Assembly: GCA_973895155.1 (NCBI GenBank)
Contig: OZ316891.1
Location: 27,218,001-27,282,000 of the forward strand
DNA: 64,000 nucleotides
Direction of reading: 5' to 3'
Source: Marsupella aquatica
Lineage: Eukaryota > Marchantiophyta
Each line of letters begins with the position of its first letter. Position 1 is the stretch's first letter. A program made the translations under genes and the position numbers. The notes under the pieces are model-generated. The model saw only the letters and a program-made list of their open reading frames with translations, was not told the origin of the DNA and searched no databases. Below are positions 50,481 to 61,115 of this stretch, in pieces.

Positions 50481-51597
50481 AGTATAGCTGACCAGGAATC
50501 TCATCTCTGTTCTTTTCCTTACATTTGAGATATCTCTACGTTAGGTCCGGCCAGTCACAAGACAACAATGAAAAAGTGTTTTTTGAGGGTTCGTCTTCGC
50601 TGGTTCCTTAAACCAAATTGTAATGATTGATGTAGAGATCTGAGTAGTGAAAACTGAATGGATCATTTAGAGATTAGAATACGGAGTACTCAATTTTTCA
50701 TTTAGAGCTTCAAAGCACGGAAGCTTTGCGCGGATTGATCATGTATTTCAATAACCAGCAAGCTAAGCAGTCTTGAGGTAAGCCCCAGCGGTACATGTGG
50801 AACTGAGTGTCAGACTCTTGGTTGCGTTCTCAGTCTACAGGTTCACTTGCAATATTTCATCCAACAATGCCATACGTAATGTCCGCTTGTTTTCTCTAGC
50901 TTGGGAGTGAAGTCAATTCCCAAGCCAGTCAAGAGTAAGAACTCCAACAAAGTATCCAAAATCTCTTTCCGGTTTTGTTCCCTCGACCTTGCCTTGTCTA
51001 ACGATTGTTGCCTGCTGGCCCCGCTGTCCTGTTTTGACTAGAAGCCTATCTGTTTTAGTTCTTTCGACTACGCAATACATTCAGACGCTTCTCAATCACC
51101 ACCTTTTCTTCGAATCATTCTTTCAGTCGAAGGAACTTTCTTCAAATAGATTGGCCTTTTTCTTGTGCCAGCTCTGAAATAAATTTCCTAGCCCGCACTT
51201 CTCTAACTACGTTTGTCTGATTGGAGTTTGAGTGTGTGAAGGGTTTATCGCATCACACTGGCTTTATAATTGCACTAATTTATACATGATGATGTGCTGG
51301 TAGGAGTGACCTGTGCTTTCTTACGAGAAGTTTTAGCGCTTTTGTCACCTGACTGAGTACACTTCGTGAGACTCTTCTCACTGAATTTGTTCTGTGTCCA
51401 ACGAGCCTGGAAGGTTTTGAGCTCTATGGAGTCAAAAGTCCATTTGATGCCGTTCCCCCAGATCCATGAGTTGGCATCCCATCAGTTTCTGACGAAAACC
51501 AGCCCTAACAATCGCGGTCCAGAATTATTAAACCAGTGCTCAAGGAAAACAATGAACTCTGTTTAGTATTCAAAATTAGTTACAGGTGCTGAACCAT

Positions 51598-51841
51598 ACA
51601 TACGTTTGCTTGCTAGAGCAATTGGTAAACAAATGAGATAGTTCTCTGGTACGTCTCGACCTTGTCTGTCTTTACGAACAGGCGACTTGGTTAGAGAAGA
51701 ACACAAAGAGTCATCTCCTACATACATTTGCTTGCTAGAGCAATTGGTAAACAAATGAGATAGTTCTCTGGTACGTCTCGACCTTGTCTGTCTTTACGAA
51801 CAGGCGACTTGGTTAGAGAAGAACACAAAGAGTCATCTCCT
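51598..51841. repeat. 122-bp tandem duplication
   Basis: Two units (ACATAC(G/A)TTTGCTTGCTAG ... AAGAGTCATCTCCT) are almost identical and start at 51598 and 51720. They lie in the 3' flank of eS7 copy B and are absent from copy A. Confidence 0.92.
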
Positions 51842-52368
51842 TGCAGTGCTACTGTTCTTCCAGACATGGCAGCTTACGCAAGATCTGTTACGTAAACCTA
51901 ACACCAGAACAACTACCAGGGTGTTCTAGCTTATGGATTTGAACTTTTAAACCACAGGCAGACATGGAATCTAGGGAACTTTTAAACCACACGGGCAGAC
52001 ATGGAATCCAGGAGTTCGGGCCTTACAGAAACCAACTGAAAGATCCTTTCCACCGCCAGTCACGGCTGAATGACGGGTGATGATTTACTTCTACAAAACT
52101 TGATGGGTCACGACGTCTCATAGTATGCACTCAAGGTTTCATCCCCAGAAGATTGCTCTCATTCTCTCGTTCTCAAATCTTCAGACCAGAAAACCAAAGT
52201 GAGAGTCAAGAGTTCTGCTGCCATTACCACTGGTTTCGGCGACATTGTGGGATGTCAGTTCTTGTCCGTAGCTCAACTCAGAACCCGAGTTGCCAGAACT
52301 CTTGCCCTCTTGTCCGTAGCTCAACTCTGGCAAAGAGGGCAGCTTCTGGATAGGGTTCGGCATTCTTT

Positions 52369-52695
52369 TTCAAAGTAAATCGTCAACAATTTGACTCCTG
52401 AGAGCAAAGAGTTCTGGTATAGATTTGGATTCCACATTGCATACTTGAGGATATGCAAGTTTGCCGATAGGCGAGGATTCTAGTAGAGTACTAATTGAGC
52501 AAATCCCCGTCTAGCCAATGGCCGTCTTTCCCAAAGTATATTGTCAATAATTTGACTCCTGAGAGAAAGGGGTTCTGGTATAGATTTGGATTCCACATTC
52601 CAAATTGCATGGTTGAGGGTCTGCAAGTTTGCCGATAGGCCAAAGGATTCTTGCAGACTACAAATTGAGCAAACCCACGTCCAGCCAATTGGCCG
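52369..52695. repeat. ~160-bp tandem duplication related to 40160-40330
   Basis: Two diverged units share GTCAATAATTTGACTCCTGA-type and GGTATAGATTTGGATTCCAC blocks. A single related copy is at 40160-40330. This links the sequence 3' of block B with the sequence between block A and repeat R copy 2. Confidence 0.85.
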
Positions 52696-53158
52696 TGCAA
52701 ATGATTCTTGCGGTACTTCCAGCTCTGGACATTCAAGCACAGTCAACTCAAATCAGGTTTTGAGCCCCCAGAAGAGCGATCCCAGGCAGGCTGTCCGGCG
52801 TGAAGGGGGAGAGTGGAAGCTATTAGAGAGAGAACATTGTGAGGATGGAGGTCAGACCGAGAGGGAGGTGAAAAGGGAGGCGAAGAAGGTTTGCCTGCTG
52901 GTTCGACGTCTCTGCACATCTCCACGGCGATTTCGCAAATGAATTTGGATGCTTCGGATAATTTTGCTCCCGCTTTGAATAGTTTTGGTCCAGCCCGCTC
53001 CAGTAATTAGAGCTTTTCTTCGTGTATTCTGAACAAATCAGTCTTAAGCGCTCGTGGAGTTCATTTCGTTCTCCCTTTCTACGAACTGCTCGGTAGAGAA
53101 GCCGCTGCACGAAGACGATTGATCTCTGGTGTACAGAGAAACAAAATCGTGAGCGCAA
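52696..53158. other. Intergenic/leader; no gene recognised
   Basis: Possible promoter and leader of the COR413-like relic. Nothing else was recognised. Confidence 0.45.
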
Positions 53159-54232
53159 ATGTACTCAAGCTCTTTGATGCAAATCGTTGAGCCCGGCAGT
53201 ATGGAGAACGGTTCCATAATGCAGGACTTCAAGGGCATCGTGCAGGCGATGCAGCGCATTGGAAGGGAGTCTTCCGGCGCAGTGGTGACATTCTTGGGAA
53301 CCGTCGAAGGACTTCAGTGCTTTGCAACGATTGCCGCTGTGTAAGTGTTCTGACCACCTTCATCTTCTTATGACTGTCTTATGTATCTCCCGCAAAGGAT
53401 TCCTGTTAAGTGGTAACCGAAATCGTGCCCTCAAGTCTATTCTGTCGGAAGCTACAGGGTCTCCCGACAACTGAGTTCTCTTTGGAAATGATTGTCCTGG
53501 CTATAACAATCCTGAAGGTCAGTCAGCATTTTGGAAAGCGATCCCTTGACTCTTTCCCCATTGTCTCCTCTGAAGCAGTAAACCACTCGCCGATACCGGA
53601 GAAGTCCTGAGTGGTGGGGGTGCCCTCAAACCACATTCAGGAATTCTAAGTGGTGAGGATTTTCCCATACCTCACAGCCCAGCTTCTGTGGTTTCCTCCA
53701 GCCGTTTTTAAGTCAGCAGGTCATTCTTCTGTAGAGGGTAGGAACACGAGGTCTTGTGCAAATCACAAAGTCATCCAGAAGTGGGGCCCAGATTGGTACC
53801 AAATGGGTGTCAAGAGCAAGCATTGGGTTATAATACGATAGGCATCTAATTGGGGATGGGAATATTGGGGCGAGTCTTCATTAACAAGAGTTCTTTATCT
53901 ATTGCAGGAGCAACATTGGTTACTGGGTTCCCTTGATTATCTTGGTTGCTGCGGTCACCAAACTATATTTTCCTAAGATTCAGTTTCACCCTGACTTGCC
54001 CGCTCCTCTTGTTATGTACCTCGTGACGGCCCCGAGCCTTTTGCCCGAGCGCTTCACCATGCCCGGCGAGCTCATTAGTTTGGGTATCTGTGTCTAGCTT
54101 ATGTACGAGCACATCGAGTACGCCAGAGGAGTCCGCGATCCAGTCTCCCAGAGAGGATCAGCAGTCACTGTTGGTATCCTGCTCTTGTTTGTAGCCCCTG
54201 CATTCAGATTGATATTCAGATTGATCTTCTAA
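53159..54232 (+). pseudogene. COR413-family cold-regulated membrane protein, broken
   Basis: A first exon from the ATG at 53159 (MYSSSLMQIVEPGSMENG ... FLGTVEGLQCFATIAAV) ends at a GT near 53342. A last exon from 53908 to the TAA at 54230-54232 encodes IGYWVPLIILVAAVTKLYFP, PLVMYLVTAPSLLPERF, MPGELISLGICV-stop-LMYEHIEYARG and SAVTVGILLLFVAP. The pattern resembles COR413 multi-pass membrane proteins of plants, in which the region after the internal stop continues (L-x-Y/Q-EHI ... GFR/GVR). The TAG at 54095-54097 falls inside a predicted membrane segment. The region between (53400-53530) has hydrophobic pieces in shifting frames that may be the middle exon. I call it a pseudogene, but a sequence error at the stop is possible. 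Confidence 0.6.
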
Positions 54233-54635
54233 TATCGTGGTACATCAGCTGTTGAAAATACGTTCTTCAAGTCCTTAGATTTTGTGCTGATCACTTGCAT
54301 CCCGTTTATTGCGGTCCTGTCCGTTATTTGGATTTCTGCTCCATCGATTTGGACTGTTGTCCCGTGTACTGTGCGGCACCGCCAACCAGGTACATAGTAG
54401 GCCCCTTCCCCAGCCTGGCCAGGAACTTCCAAGTTTCAATTCCTCCGCACGATTTAACATGCACATTGTAAAGAAGCTGTTCCCTCTGTCCTTCTCGGTT
54501 GTTCCCCTTTCGGAAGGGATTTTTTTGTTCTGACTGTATCTCTGCGGAGTCAAAATTAATGTTTTTCATGGTCCATTTGGATTCTGTTTCTATCATCCTC
54601 ATTAGGGGTTTCCATGATCGAAGAAATTCACATTC

Positions 54636-55340
54636 ATGGAAGAGGGGCCACATTCAATTGTGTCTCATTACAATGTCTTAGGCGCTGGAGCCCACTCCGC
54701 ATACTCGGAGATCAGATCCAAGTACCTAGCAACGATTGTTGCACTGCATCCAGACAAACTTTCCTGCTCTATTGGACAATCGTTGAAGGCGATAAATTTC
54801 GCTTCCAATGGTCCAAGAGTTCTCTCCAGCAGGCGACATCATTTTGCCTAATAAACTAAACTCCACGATCAGGGATTTAGATTTCGACGACCATAAATTC
54901 AACTGGTCTACAATCTCAAATGCTGGCAACTTCAAACCTGGTGAAGGAGGCGGTCTTCTCTCTCGATTTTTGATGGTTCAAAAGCGTGGGAGGTTGGTAC
55001 AGGATCCTGAATCTCGAGCAAAATATGATAGTTTTCTACGGGCAGAACGATTAGCGGATGAAATCCATTTGCTAGAGATGGACAATTAGAGTGTGATGCG
55101 GGTCATGGACAGGAAGTGGAGTATTCATACCCTTGCCGATGTGGGGACTTGATCCTTGTCTCGCAAGATGAGCTGCAGATGGCAAGTCTCGACGTAAGCA
55201 AAGAGTCGTCGCAGGAGGCACGTATAGGAATGAGGGAAAGGTTAGAATCAAGAAGTAATTCATTAGTATTGCCTTGCCAATCAGGCTCCATTCATGTACG
55301 CGTACTCTTTTCCTTGATGTCGGAGATTTGGATCGGTGAC
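54636..55340 (+). pseudogene. DPH4: DPH4/DNAJC24-like J-protein, frameshifted
   Basis: The ATG at 54636 begins a J-domain (SHYNVLGAGAHSAYSEIRSK, then VALHPDKL with the HPD motif). The frame then breaks near 54820, where continuity moves to another frame (FLMVQK, then QDPESRAKYDSFLRAERLAD). It breaks again around 54978-54995, where the expected KAWEV lies one base out of frame, and once more near 55080. It resumes with EYSYPCRCGDLILVSQDELQ and LPCQSGSIHVRV. That is the order J-domain then CSL zinc finger of DPH4, an electron carrier/co-chaperone in diphthamide synthesis on eEF2. The CSL finger normally has two Cys pairs; here the fourth Cys position reads Gly (CQSG). Several frameshifts plus a lost ligand point to a pseudogene. 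It is intronless as read, so a processed copy is possible. Confidence 0.7.
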
Positions 55341-55590
55341 AACACTAGGGTCGTACACATTTTTTTCAAGTAAGTCTCTAGGGGAATTACCCCACTGCAA
55401 ATGGGAGAACAGAAGACGAAGATTCAGTCGTGCACACCTCACAACACCAGTACTTCTCCTATCAAGTACTGGTGTTGTTCCAAAATCAGTGGGAAGCCGT
55501 ATTCTCTATCTGCTTTTCTCCGGTCCAAGACTCGTTAATCAACATCAATCACAATATAAGTCTCAAACGTCAATCGTTGCTTGAGGTAGA

Positions 55591-55930
55591 ATCGAGGTAT
55601 TCTATGTTGCGAGCAAAGAGGAGATTTTGATAGCGAGCAGATTTTGAGGTATTCTATGTTGCGAGCAAACAGGAGATTTTGATAGCGAGCAGATTTTGAT
55701 GGCGAGACAATAATGGTTCCAAATTTCAGTTGCTTTTTGGTGCCCTTTACATTTTTTGTGTTTTTTTAAGGATTCCAGATTGCTAGCGAGCTCGCTAGCA
55801 AAAAGGGAGTCCCCAAAAGGGATGTTACCAACCAGGTAGTTGATAGCGAGTCACTTGCATGTAGAAAAATAGGGGTCATGCAGGAATTTTTTTTGCTCGC
55901 GCGAGTAAAATTTTTACTGTTTGCTCGCAC
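55591..55930. repeat. GCGAGC-motif cluster with a perfect 22-bp palindrome
   Basis: About nine GCGAG/CTCGC motifs occur in 340 bp. They include a 49-bp tandem pair (GTATTCTATGTTGCGAGCAA) and the perfect palindrome TTGCTAGCGAG/CTCGCTAGCAA at 55780-55801. CTCGCGCGAG follows near 55895. Confidence 0.85.
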
Positions 55931-56287
55931 GTTACAATTACCCGGTAGAATCGAGGTTAAGCAACATAGGTTGTTCGGATAGATACTTCTCATTGCTTGA
56001 TATATCCACTCTAGAGGGACATTGACAAAGTTTGATATATCCACTCCAGAGGGACGTTCACATAGTTTGTGCTCTAAATTTGGAGCACAATCAATCCGTC
56101 TTTGGTGGATAAGAGTCGTTACTCTTGTGTGGGATATCACGCATGGAACTTCAAAATCTCTTAATCTTGAACGCAAAAAAAATCACGCCTTGATATGAAA
56201 TGCTCTGGTGGCTGATCCTTTCGCCAGTCTGTAACTCTGCTCGATTCCTATTCCATGAAATAAAAATTGGAGCGACACACCTATTGA

Positions 56288-56367
56288 CATGAAGTAGACC
56301 GATCAACTTGTGGCCATCAATATTGGCCATGGAGTAGACCGATCAACTTGTGGCCATCAATATTGGC
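56288..56367. repeat. 40-bp tandem duplication
   Basis: Two units sharing GTAGACCGATCAACTTGTGG and CCATCAATATTGGC stand head to tail with almost no difference. Confidence 0.9.
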
Positions 56368-57137
56368 GTATTAACGCTGATGACAGCGGATGATCCAAGC
56401 TCGTTGTGAGCAAAGTTGGTGTAGGCAAGTTTGTTTTGCCCCATAGTTTGGGTATAACTGAACTGCTAAATCTTGGGCACTGCATCAGATACTTTGGAAA
56501 AAGTACAAGTTCCTTCACTTAGATTGAAGAGGTCCTATCTTCTTGCAAGAAGTGGTTACAGCTTATACAGTGAAAGACTGCAAAATCAGGATCACCAGCA
56601 AGGAAGTATCTTGCTGGCGTGAGCCCAATACTGCAAATTTGAATTATTACTTGACCTTTTGGTAGTGCACTGAGAGTTGCCTTGCTGATCCTCATCAGTA
56701 AGTCCCTGTCCCAGTAAAGTACTAATCTCCAGCATATCACCTGGCACCTATGTTTTGCGTCCCTCATATGTAAGGATTTAGGCTTTCCATTTTAGAAAAT
56801 TCAGTGTCCGCAGACTTTTGATTGTTTAGCAGAAACTATTTGCAAAACTTTCTCATGTGTTGTTCCAGCTTCAAGTACAAACTCCACCTGCCGCAGAAAG
56901 GTAAAGTGAAAAGAAGCTTGTTCACGATAGAGACAATATCTTGTATAATCCGGCAAACAGAGATGCTAAGATTCAAAGCTGTTAGACTTGAGCGTAAGTA
57001 TAATTTGAACTATTGCAAGGGCTTTATGCTTGAGAAGTTTAGTCTGGGTCTTACCATTGTTGTAGTCTCTATTCTTTCTGCCCAGCTAGAGGGAATTCGG
57101 AATCCTTGAAGTCTTCCATATGCATGCCTTGCCACTT

Positions 57138-57176
57138 TGCCATGTACAACACTTTGCGGAAGTGTTGTACATGGCA
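57138..57176. repeat. Perfect 17-bp stem hairpin at the start of R copy 3
   Basis: TGCCATGTACAACACTT (57138-57154) and its exact reverse complement (57160-57176) flank a 5-nt loop TGCGG. Confidence 0.92.
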
Positions 57177-58270
57177 TGGGTGTTGTTGAGCAAAGTTGTC
57201 AGAGTGGAAGTGTTACTATTTCAAAGATTGTTGTTGTTGGATTCATGTTGTGGGTGCTCAAGATGGCCACAGCAACACCTACACATGGAAAGGATAAGGC
57301 ACATTCAAGTTCCAACTAGGGAGGAGACATTGGACATCACCCTTGTTTGAGGTGCATGTTGTGGGTGCTCAAGATGGTCACAGCAACACCTACACATGGA
57401 AAGGATAAGGCACAAGTTGCAACTAGGGAGGAGACGTTGGATATCACCCTTGTTTGAGGTGCAGCCCACAGGCACACACAGCGTTAACCATTTCTCATCG
57501 TGCTTGGATGCAAAGACTGTTTTGAAAGATCCAATGATGCCAAAAATGTTGTTACTTTCTCTCGTTCATGATCAAACCATGTCCATCTGAATTTTGGCGA
57601 GGTTGCTTATTATAGATTTGGATTGGGTAACCCCGTTGAGGTTGTTTTTTAGTGGTAGACCAGGTAGGGTAAGGTGGCAAGCAACAATTACTAATGTGTA
57701 ATACTTGATACTTTTGGCCATGCGCCTGCAGGATCATGGCCCACAATTCTTGCATCAGATATACTACAAAACTTGAGAAGTGGTTTTCAGTGCTAATAGA
57801 GCATCTCCACTTGAGATTATTTTGCCAAATATTTTGTTAGATGTGCTGTGTAGAGATGGGAAATTATGGGCTTAAGCCCCTAACCGTTGAAAGGTGGCTT
57901 ATAATTGTAAGCCAAAGTTTTAGTTTGAGTAAACCAATGTTTGAAATATATCTAAAGACAAAAGGATAGCTATCTAACTGTCTAGTCTGTCCGGTGGGAT
58001 ATGTAAGTAGTGAGTAAATTACAAAAGTAGAAATAAGTGGAGATTTTGAAGGTTTCAGGTTTACGAGTTTACAAGAGTTTACTGGTTTAGAGTATAAGAG
58101 TATCCGAGAGACTAATGGTTTATGAGTTTACAACTTTACAACTTTACGAGTATACGAGTAAACGTCTTTACGAATTGAAGGGTTACCCAATATTTGTCTG
58201 AGTGGACAGATAGGTAGACAAACAAAAGGAAAAAATGAAGGAACTATTCTTTGTCTAGATGGGTGGCTAT
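57138..58270. repeat. Repeat R, partial copy 3
   Basis: It shares with copies 1 and 2 CACAGCAACACCTACACATG, GAGGTGCAGCCCACAGGCAC (57458), GTGCTTGGATGCAA, GGTAAGGTGGCAAGCAAC (57668) and the end block AGACAAACAAAAGGAAAAA (58218). It lacks the 27.6-28.5 kb section. It opens with a perfect hairpin (57138-57176) and has an internal ~113-bp tandem pair (about 57243-57462). Confidence 0.8.
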
Positions 58271-58582
58271 ACCCCGATACTTGAGCTACAGTTGTGAAGG
58301 AAAATACGGGGAGAAATACGCGGAGTGCTTTTTACTTGGATGCGTGGTTTAAGCGCCTTGGACATTTTGAATGTGAGCCGCGCCCTCCCTTCAACGAAAA
58401 TGGAATGCACATTGCAGAATACCGAATCAATTGCTCTTGTCTAGTATTTTGTTGCGCACACTGTCAGTTCTTGTATTCTCAGCGTATACACTCAGGAGAA
58501 TCACAAAAGGTCTGCTTGTCCGGAGTACATTTCTCACGCGTCCAAAGGAGATCAATCACAATTGTTCGACCACAGCAGAAAA

Positions 58583-59023
58583 ATGTCCGACACTGCATCA
58601 AACTTTTTGTCCGATCTTTTTGTGATGAAGTGTAGTACTGAAGATTGTCCTTTGCACCATATGGCGCAGGATGTGAAGAGACACATGGAGTTCTGTGATT
58701 CAATTCATAATCTCTTATTACTGTACCGATCTGCGTTCCTAGCCCAATCTGCATCCAGATTGGTAATGTATCGAGAGAAATTGATTCATGTTCAGTTGGA
58801 GAACGTCAGATTGATAGATGTGAACAAGACATTGGTAGAGGAAAATAGACGCATCACATTTGTAAACGATGATCTATTATTTTCGTTAGGACAGAGAGGG
58901 GGACCAAACGACCCCACTCTTCTGGTCGAAGAAGCTACAGGGGAACCGAGCCAGTGGCATGAAGGGGACACCAATGCGCCTGACATCACCCCAGACATCT
59001 TCGACCTCCCGACGTCAGCCTGA
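58583..59023 (+). CDS. Small hypothetical protein with Cys/His cluster and coiled coil
   Basis: A 146-aa frame starts at the ATG at 58583 (MSDTASNFLSDLFVMKCSTE). Residues ~16-37 hold a Cys/His cluster (CSTEDCPLHHMAQDVKRHME then FC) in C-x4-C-x3-H-H ... H-x3-C spacing that could bind zinc. It is loosely like the end of a TAZ-type finger, a weak resemblance. Residues ~45-105 (LLLYRSAFLAQSASRLVMYR, VQLENVRLIDVNKTLVEENR) look like a coiled coil. The C-terminus PDITPDIFDLPTSA is coded by the first unit of a 40-bp minisatellite whose second unit supplies the stop. The upstream open frame from 58294 may add exons. No family was recognised, and it may be a relic. Confidence 0.4.
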   Translation: MSDTASNFLSDLFVMKCSTEDCPLHHMAQDVKRHMEFCDSIHNLLLLYRSAFLAQSASRLVMYREKLIHVQLENVRLIDVNKTLVEENRRITFVNDDLLFSLGQRGGPNDPTLLVEEATGEPSQWHEGDTNAPDITPDIFDLPTSA

Positions 59024-59098
59024 CATCACCCCAGACATCTTCGACCTCCCGACGTCAGCCTGACATCACCCCAGACGCCTTCGACCTCCCGACGTCAA
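58979..59098. repeat. 40-bp minisatellite, three units, at a CDS end
   Basis: Three head-to-tail units (CCTGACATCACCCCAGACAT ... CCGACGTCA) start at 58979, 59019 and 59059. The third differs by CATCTT versus CGCCTT. Since 40 is not a multiple of three, each unit added shifts the downstream frame. Confidence 0.92.
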
Positions 59099-61115
59099 CA
59101 TTTACCCTGTAAACGTTGAGGAGAGAGGGGAGCTGCTGCTTACGTTCACTAGGCTTACGTTCATTAAGCTGTTTTAGCAGCTTTTCTCTGAGAAGGAGAT
59201 GAGAACCTTGATGGTAGGTGTCAATGCGATATTGTTGAAACTCGATGAATGCTGAGACAACCCGACAAGCTCGGTCTCCACTTTTTGCGCCAGCATCGTC
59301 CCTACGAAGGTCTCTCAAGCAACGCTTGATTCAGCACGGCTTAGGCACTAGTGGAAATTGCTCGATTCAGTACGGCTTAGACACTAGGTGGAAGGGGAGG
59401 CCCTCACAATGGGACTTCTGTGGCTCGTCTCACAGCAGCTGTCACCAATTCTATATACCTTACCCTTTGATAGAACATGTTACGAAGGCTGTAAGAGTTC
59501 AATTTTTTTTAAGTTTGTGTTGCTTCGCACTGCATTATTTGCAGACATTATTTGCTGGCGTGATATTTTTTATATGGAGTATTATTGAAAAAAAATGTGA
59601 AGGATATCAATTACATGCAATTTGTATGTAAGCACGCATCTTTCTCGCGTCCATCTTAGAGCCTCCCCTACCTTGCAAAACAGAATCCAAATGGACGATG
59701 AAAAACCCTTCAGGTAAGTCTAGTCCGCCGTTGGGATCTTCTCGAGCTTATAGTCTTTCTTACAGTCCATCGCGACAATTACGTGTTCTCTCATTGTCTG
59801 TATACGTAAGGGTTGCTGTCGGAATCATGCATGATCTTCTCGACTATAGGCTTTCCTACAGTCCAACGCTTATGCTCGTCCTTTCATGCGATAATCATTG
59901 CAAGTTGCCACTTGTGCCACTTACAATTCTTTCGACAATGGCGAACCTGAATTTGATTTCCAACTATGAACAGAGTCGATTCTCCTGGAATGATACGTAA
60001 GTTTGAGATGTATCGGTGGATGTACAGAGTTGCCCATGACATGATCGTCTTCTCAGTTTGTACGCACACAGTTTGACCTCGAGTACGACTTACGCCTGTA
60101 AAACTATCCTTGGGTTGGATGTGCAAGAATTTTGCGACAAAAGTCGCAGACAGAGTCCTGCTTGTGTCATCCCGACGTTCCTCAGAAGAAAGTCCCTTAC
60201 TCATCATGGGATTCCAATCCTACAGAAAGTTACGGTAGACGATTCATACTCGAAGTCAAACGTGTGCCACCGATCAAACATACCTTCAAATGAATGTCAT
60301 CATGGAGTAAATGCTTAGAGTAAGGTACCCCGGCATGTTTCCAGTTGCGCTTACTCCTCTACATTGGCGTCAGTGTTGCTAAATCGTTTTAATTACTTGA
60401 ACAATAAGGTAGGATGGCGCGCTGTATCGTCCTGAATTGAGGCAGATGTGCTAGTGGCGCCCTGTGGAAGCAGGACGACGATCACCATGATCGAAATTTT
60501 CGACAATTAATCCTTCCAATGTCATCAGGTACGTCGGTTTCATCACTAAACATCATAAAGGTCTTTCAGTCATTAGAAAGCAAGCATGCGATTGCATTGG
60601 ATTTAAGGAGGAAGGTTCGCTCGGTAGAATTTCAGGTGACGTCCTAGCAGAATTTGCCAGCAGCTGCAGCTACAGAGCAAAACCTTCTCCCCTGGAGATG
60701 TCTAATTTTTCTCCATGGAAAATCACAATTATTTACTTTCTGAAACTGACACAAGCTAGGTCCAAGAGTACCACCAATCCTGATAGACTTTCAAGCGTTC
60801 AAGTGTCTTTGAGATAAATGAATGGACGCGTCACTAACTTGAAAGAAATTTCTCGGATTTCACTTCTCAAAGCCACCATGCCACTGACTTCGTTTGAACT
60901 ATCGTTACTGCAGGAGAACCTCACTGTCTATCCGAAAATTCATCATCTATGGCAACGTGTACAAGACATGCCAAAATACTTCACACGAGTTCTTCTTACA
61001 CATTGTGTCCATTCCAGTTTGGTCATAGTTCTCTTCAGAGTTCCTGCATTTACCAGTGAATCCTCACAAGGTTACCACATGTCCTTGCAAGAACCTCAAA
61101 AAGAAGAGTGTGATC
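59099..61115. other. Intergenic; no gene recognised
   Basis: Several open frames below 130 codons overlap on both strands without family features. Short local duplications exist (CTTGATTCAGCACGGCTTAG and CTCGATTCAGTACGGCTTAG near 59326-59387). Part of 60.8-61.1 kb could belong to the leader or first exon of the TRK relic. Confidence 0.45.

Larger units (their letters stand above)
48850..52250 (+). repeat. Duplicated block B carrying eS7
   Basis: Matches 30415-33810 in order (leader, gene, 3' flank). It differs by scattered substitutions and small indels, and by its own 122-bp tandem duplication at 51598-51841. Confidence 0.9.
55341..57137. other. Intergenic with short tandem duplications
   Basis: Holds a GCGAG-motif cluster (55591-55930), a 35-bp tandem pair near 56001-56070 (ATATATCCACTC-type) and a 40-bp tandem pair at 56288-56367. 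No gene was recognised. Confidence 0.55.
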
